A DNA stretch of 5,835 bases, taken from contig JASLDQ010000252.1 in the NCBI GenBank assembly GCA_030151505.1, positions 1 through 5,835 on the forward strand, read 5' to 3'. Position numbers and translations under genes: made by a program. This DNA comes from Chromobacteriaceae bacterium. GTDB lineage: Bacteria > Pseudomonadota > Gammaproteobacteria > Burkholderiales > Aquaspirillaceae. Positions 5,642-5,835 of this stretch are shown in pieces. Every line of letters begins with the position of its first letter. The first letter of the stretch is position 1. Under the pieces are notes generated by a model, which did not search any database, was not told the origin of the DNA, and was given only the letters and a program-made list of their open reading frames with translations.

Positions 5642-5835
5642 AACATTAAATACACGGCCCCAACCATGCGCAGGACTGTGTATACATGGTCCCAGCGGAA
5701 AGGCTGGTTTATGTAGAGCACCGCGAACGGAATGAAGACCATCAGCGAGATGACTTCCTGGATGATCTTCAATTGCGCCAGCGACATAGGGCCGGAATGC
5801 CTACTGGAACCGGGGCAGTCCAACTTAGACCCGCA
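5632..5835 (-). CDS. DUF486 (DMT_6-like) small membrane protein, C-terminal part, apparently disrupted or partial
   Basis: The minus strand reads open from the right edge to TAG at 5634-5632. From codon ATG at 5787-5785 the product is MSLAQLKIIQEVISLMVFIP and continues to AVYLMFRG, the C-terminal half of the DUF486/DMT_6 family of small integral membrane proteins (about 110 residues, drug/metabolite transporter-like, function unknown). Two hydrophobic helices are visible. The HSGPM immediately before also fits the family. Further upstream (5800-5835) the translation is SKLDCPGSSR-like, and none of the three minus frames gives the conserved VPANRIG motif I expect there. A TTG at 5823 could serve as start, but without the N-terminal helices the product would be a stub. 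This is either a gene interrupted near 5799 or one with a frameshift close to the edge. Family identity is fairly sure; intactness is doubtful. Confidence 0.7.
   Translation of the reverse strand, partial: CGSKLDCPGSSRHSGPMSLAQLKIIQEVISLMVFIPFAVLYINQPFRWDHVYTVLRMVGAVYLMFRG

Overview
The window looks like chromosomal DNA from a high-G+C betaproteobacterium, most likely order Neisseriales (Chromobacteriaceae-like). This rests on overall protein style: an Aer-type PAS receptor, a betaproteobacterial variant HD-GYP protein and a 718-residue AsmA-family protein next to a glycine tRNA. The placement is an inference from recalled family resemblance; no search was run.

Layout, left to right. At the left edge, on the minus strand, lie the first 31 codons of an L-asparaginase. 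A minus-strand intrinsic terminator (about 131-174) separates it from a two-gene minus-strand operon, transcribed right to left. The first gene is a variant HD-GYP protein (1966-3111). Thirteen bases later comes a membrane receptor (243-1952) with an Aer-type FAD-binding PAS domain, a periplasmic helical domain, HAMP and a short, aberrant chemoreceptor signalling hairpin. The intergenic region 3112-3300 holds a near-consensus FNR/ANR box, an inverted repeat, a short direct repeat and a good sigma70 promoter for the plus-strand tRNA-Gly(CCC) (3301-3374). An AsmA-family gene (3446-5602) follows, with no visible terminator between it and the tRNA. It converges on a small DUF486/DMT_6-type membrane protein gene (from 5632, minus strand). 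That gene's family similarity ends abruptly about 45 bases before the right edge. Two overlapping perfect hairpins fill the convergent gap.

How the genes may work together. The HD-GYP/receptor pair is the most interesting part. The receptor keeps the Aer flavin-pocket residues, but its hairpin tip aligns with a nine-residue gap where CheA/CheW-contacting residues normally sit. Its partner has lost the histidine of the HD pair and at least one other metal-ligand position while keeping HHExxDGxGYP. With an FNR-like box upstream, this suggests a redox-responsive signalling module that may not use ordinary CheA control or c-di-GMP hydrolysis. That is a hypothesis. The AsmA protein, asparaginase and DUF486 protein look like ordinary housekeeping neighbours.
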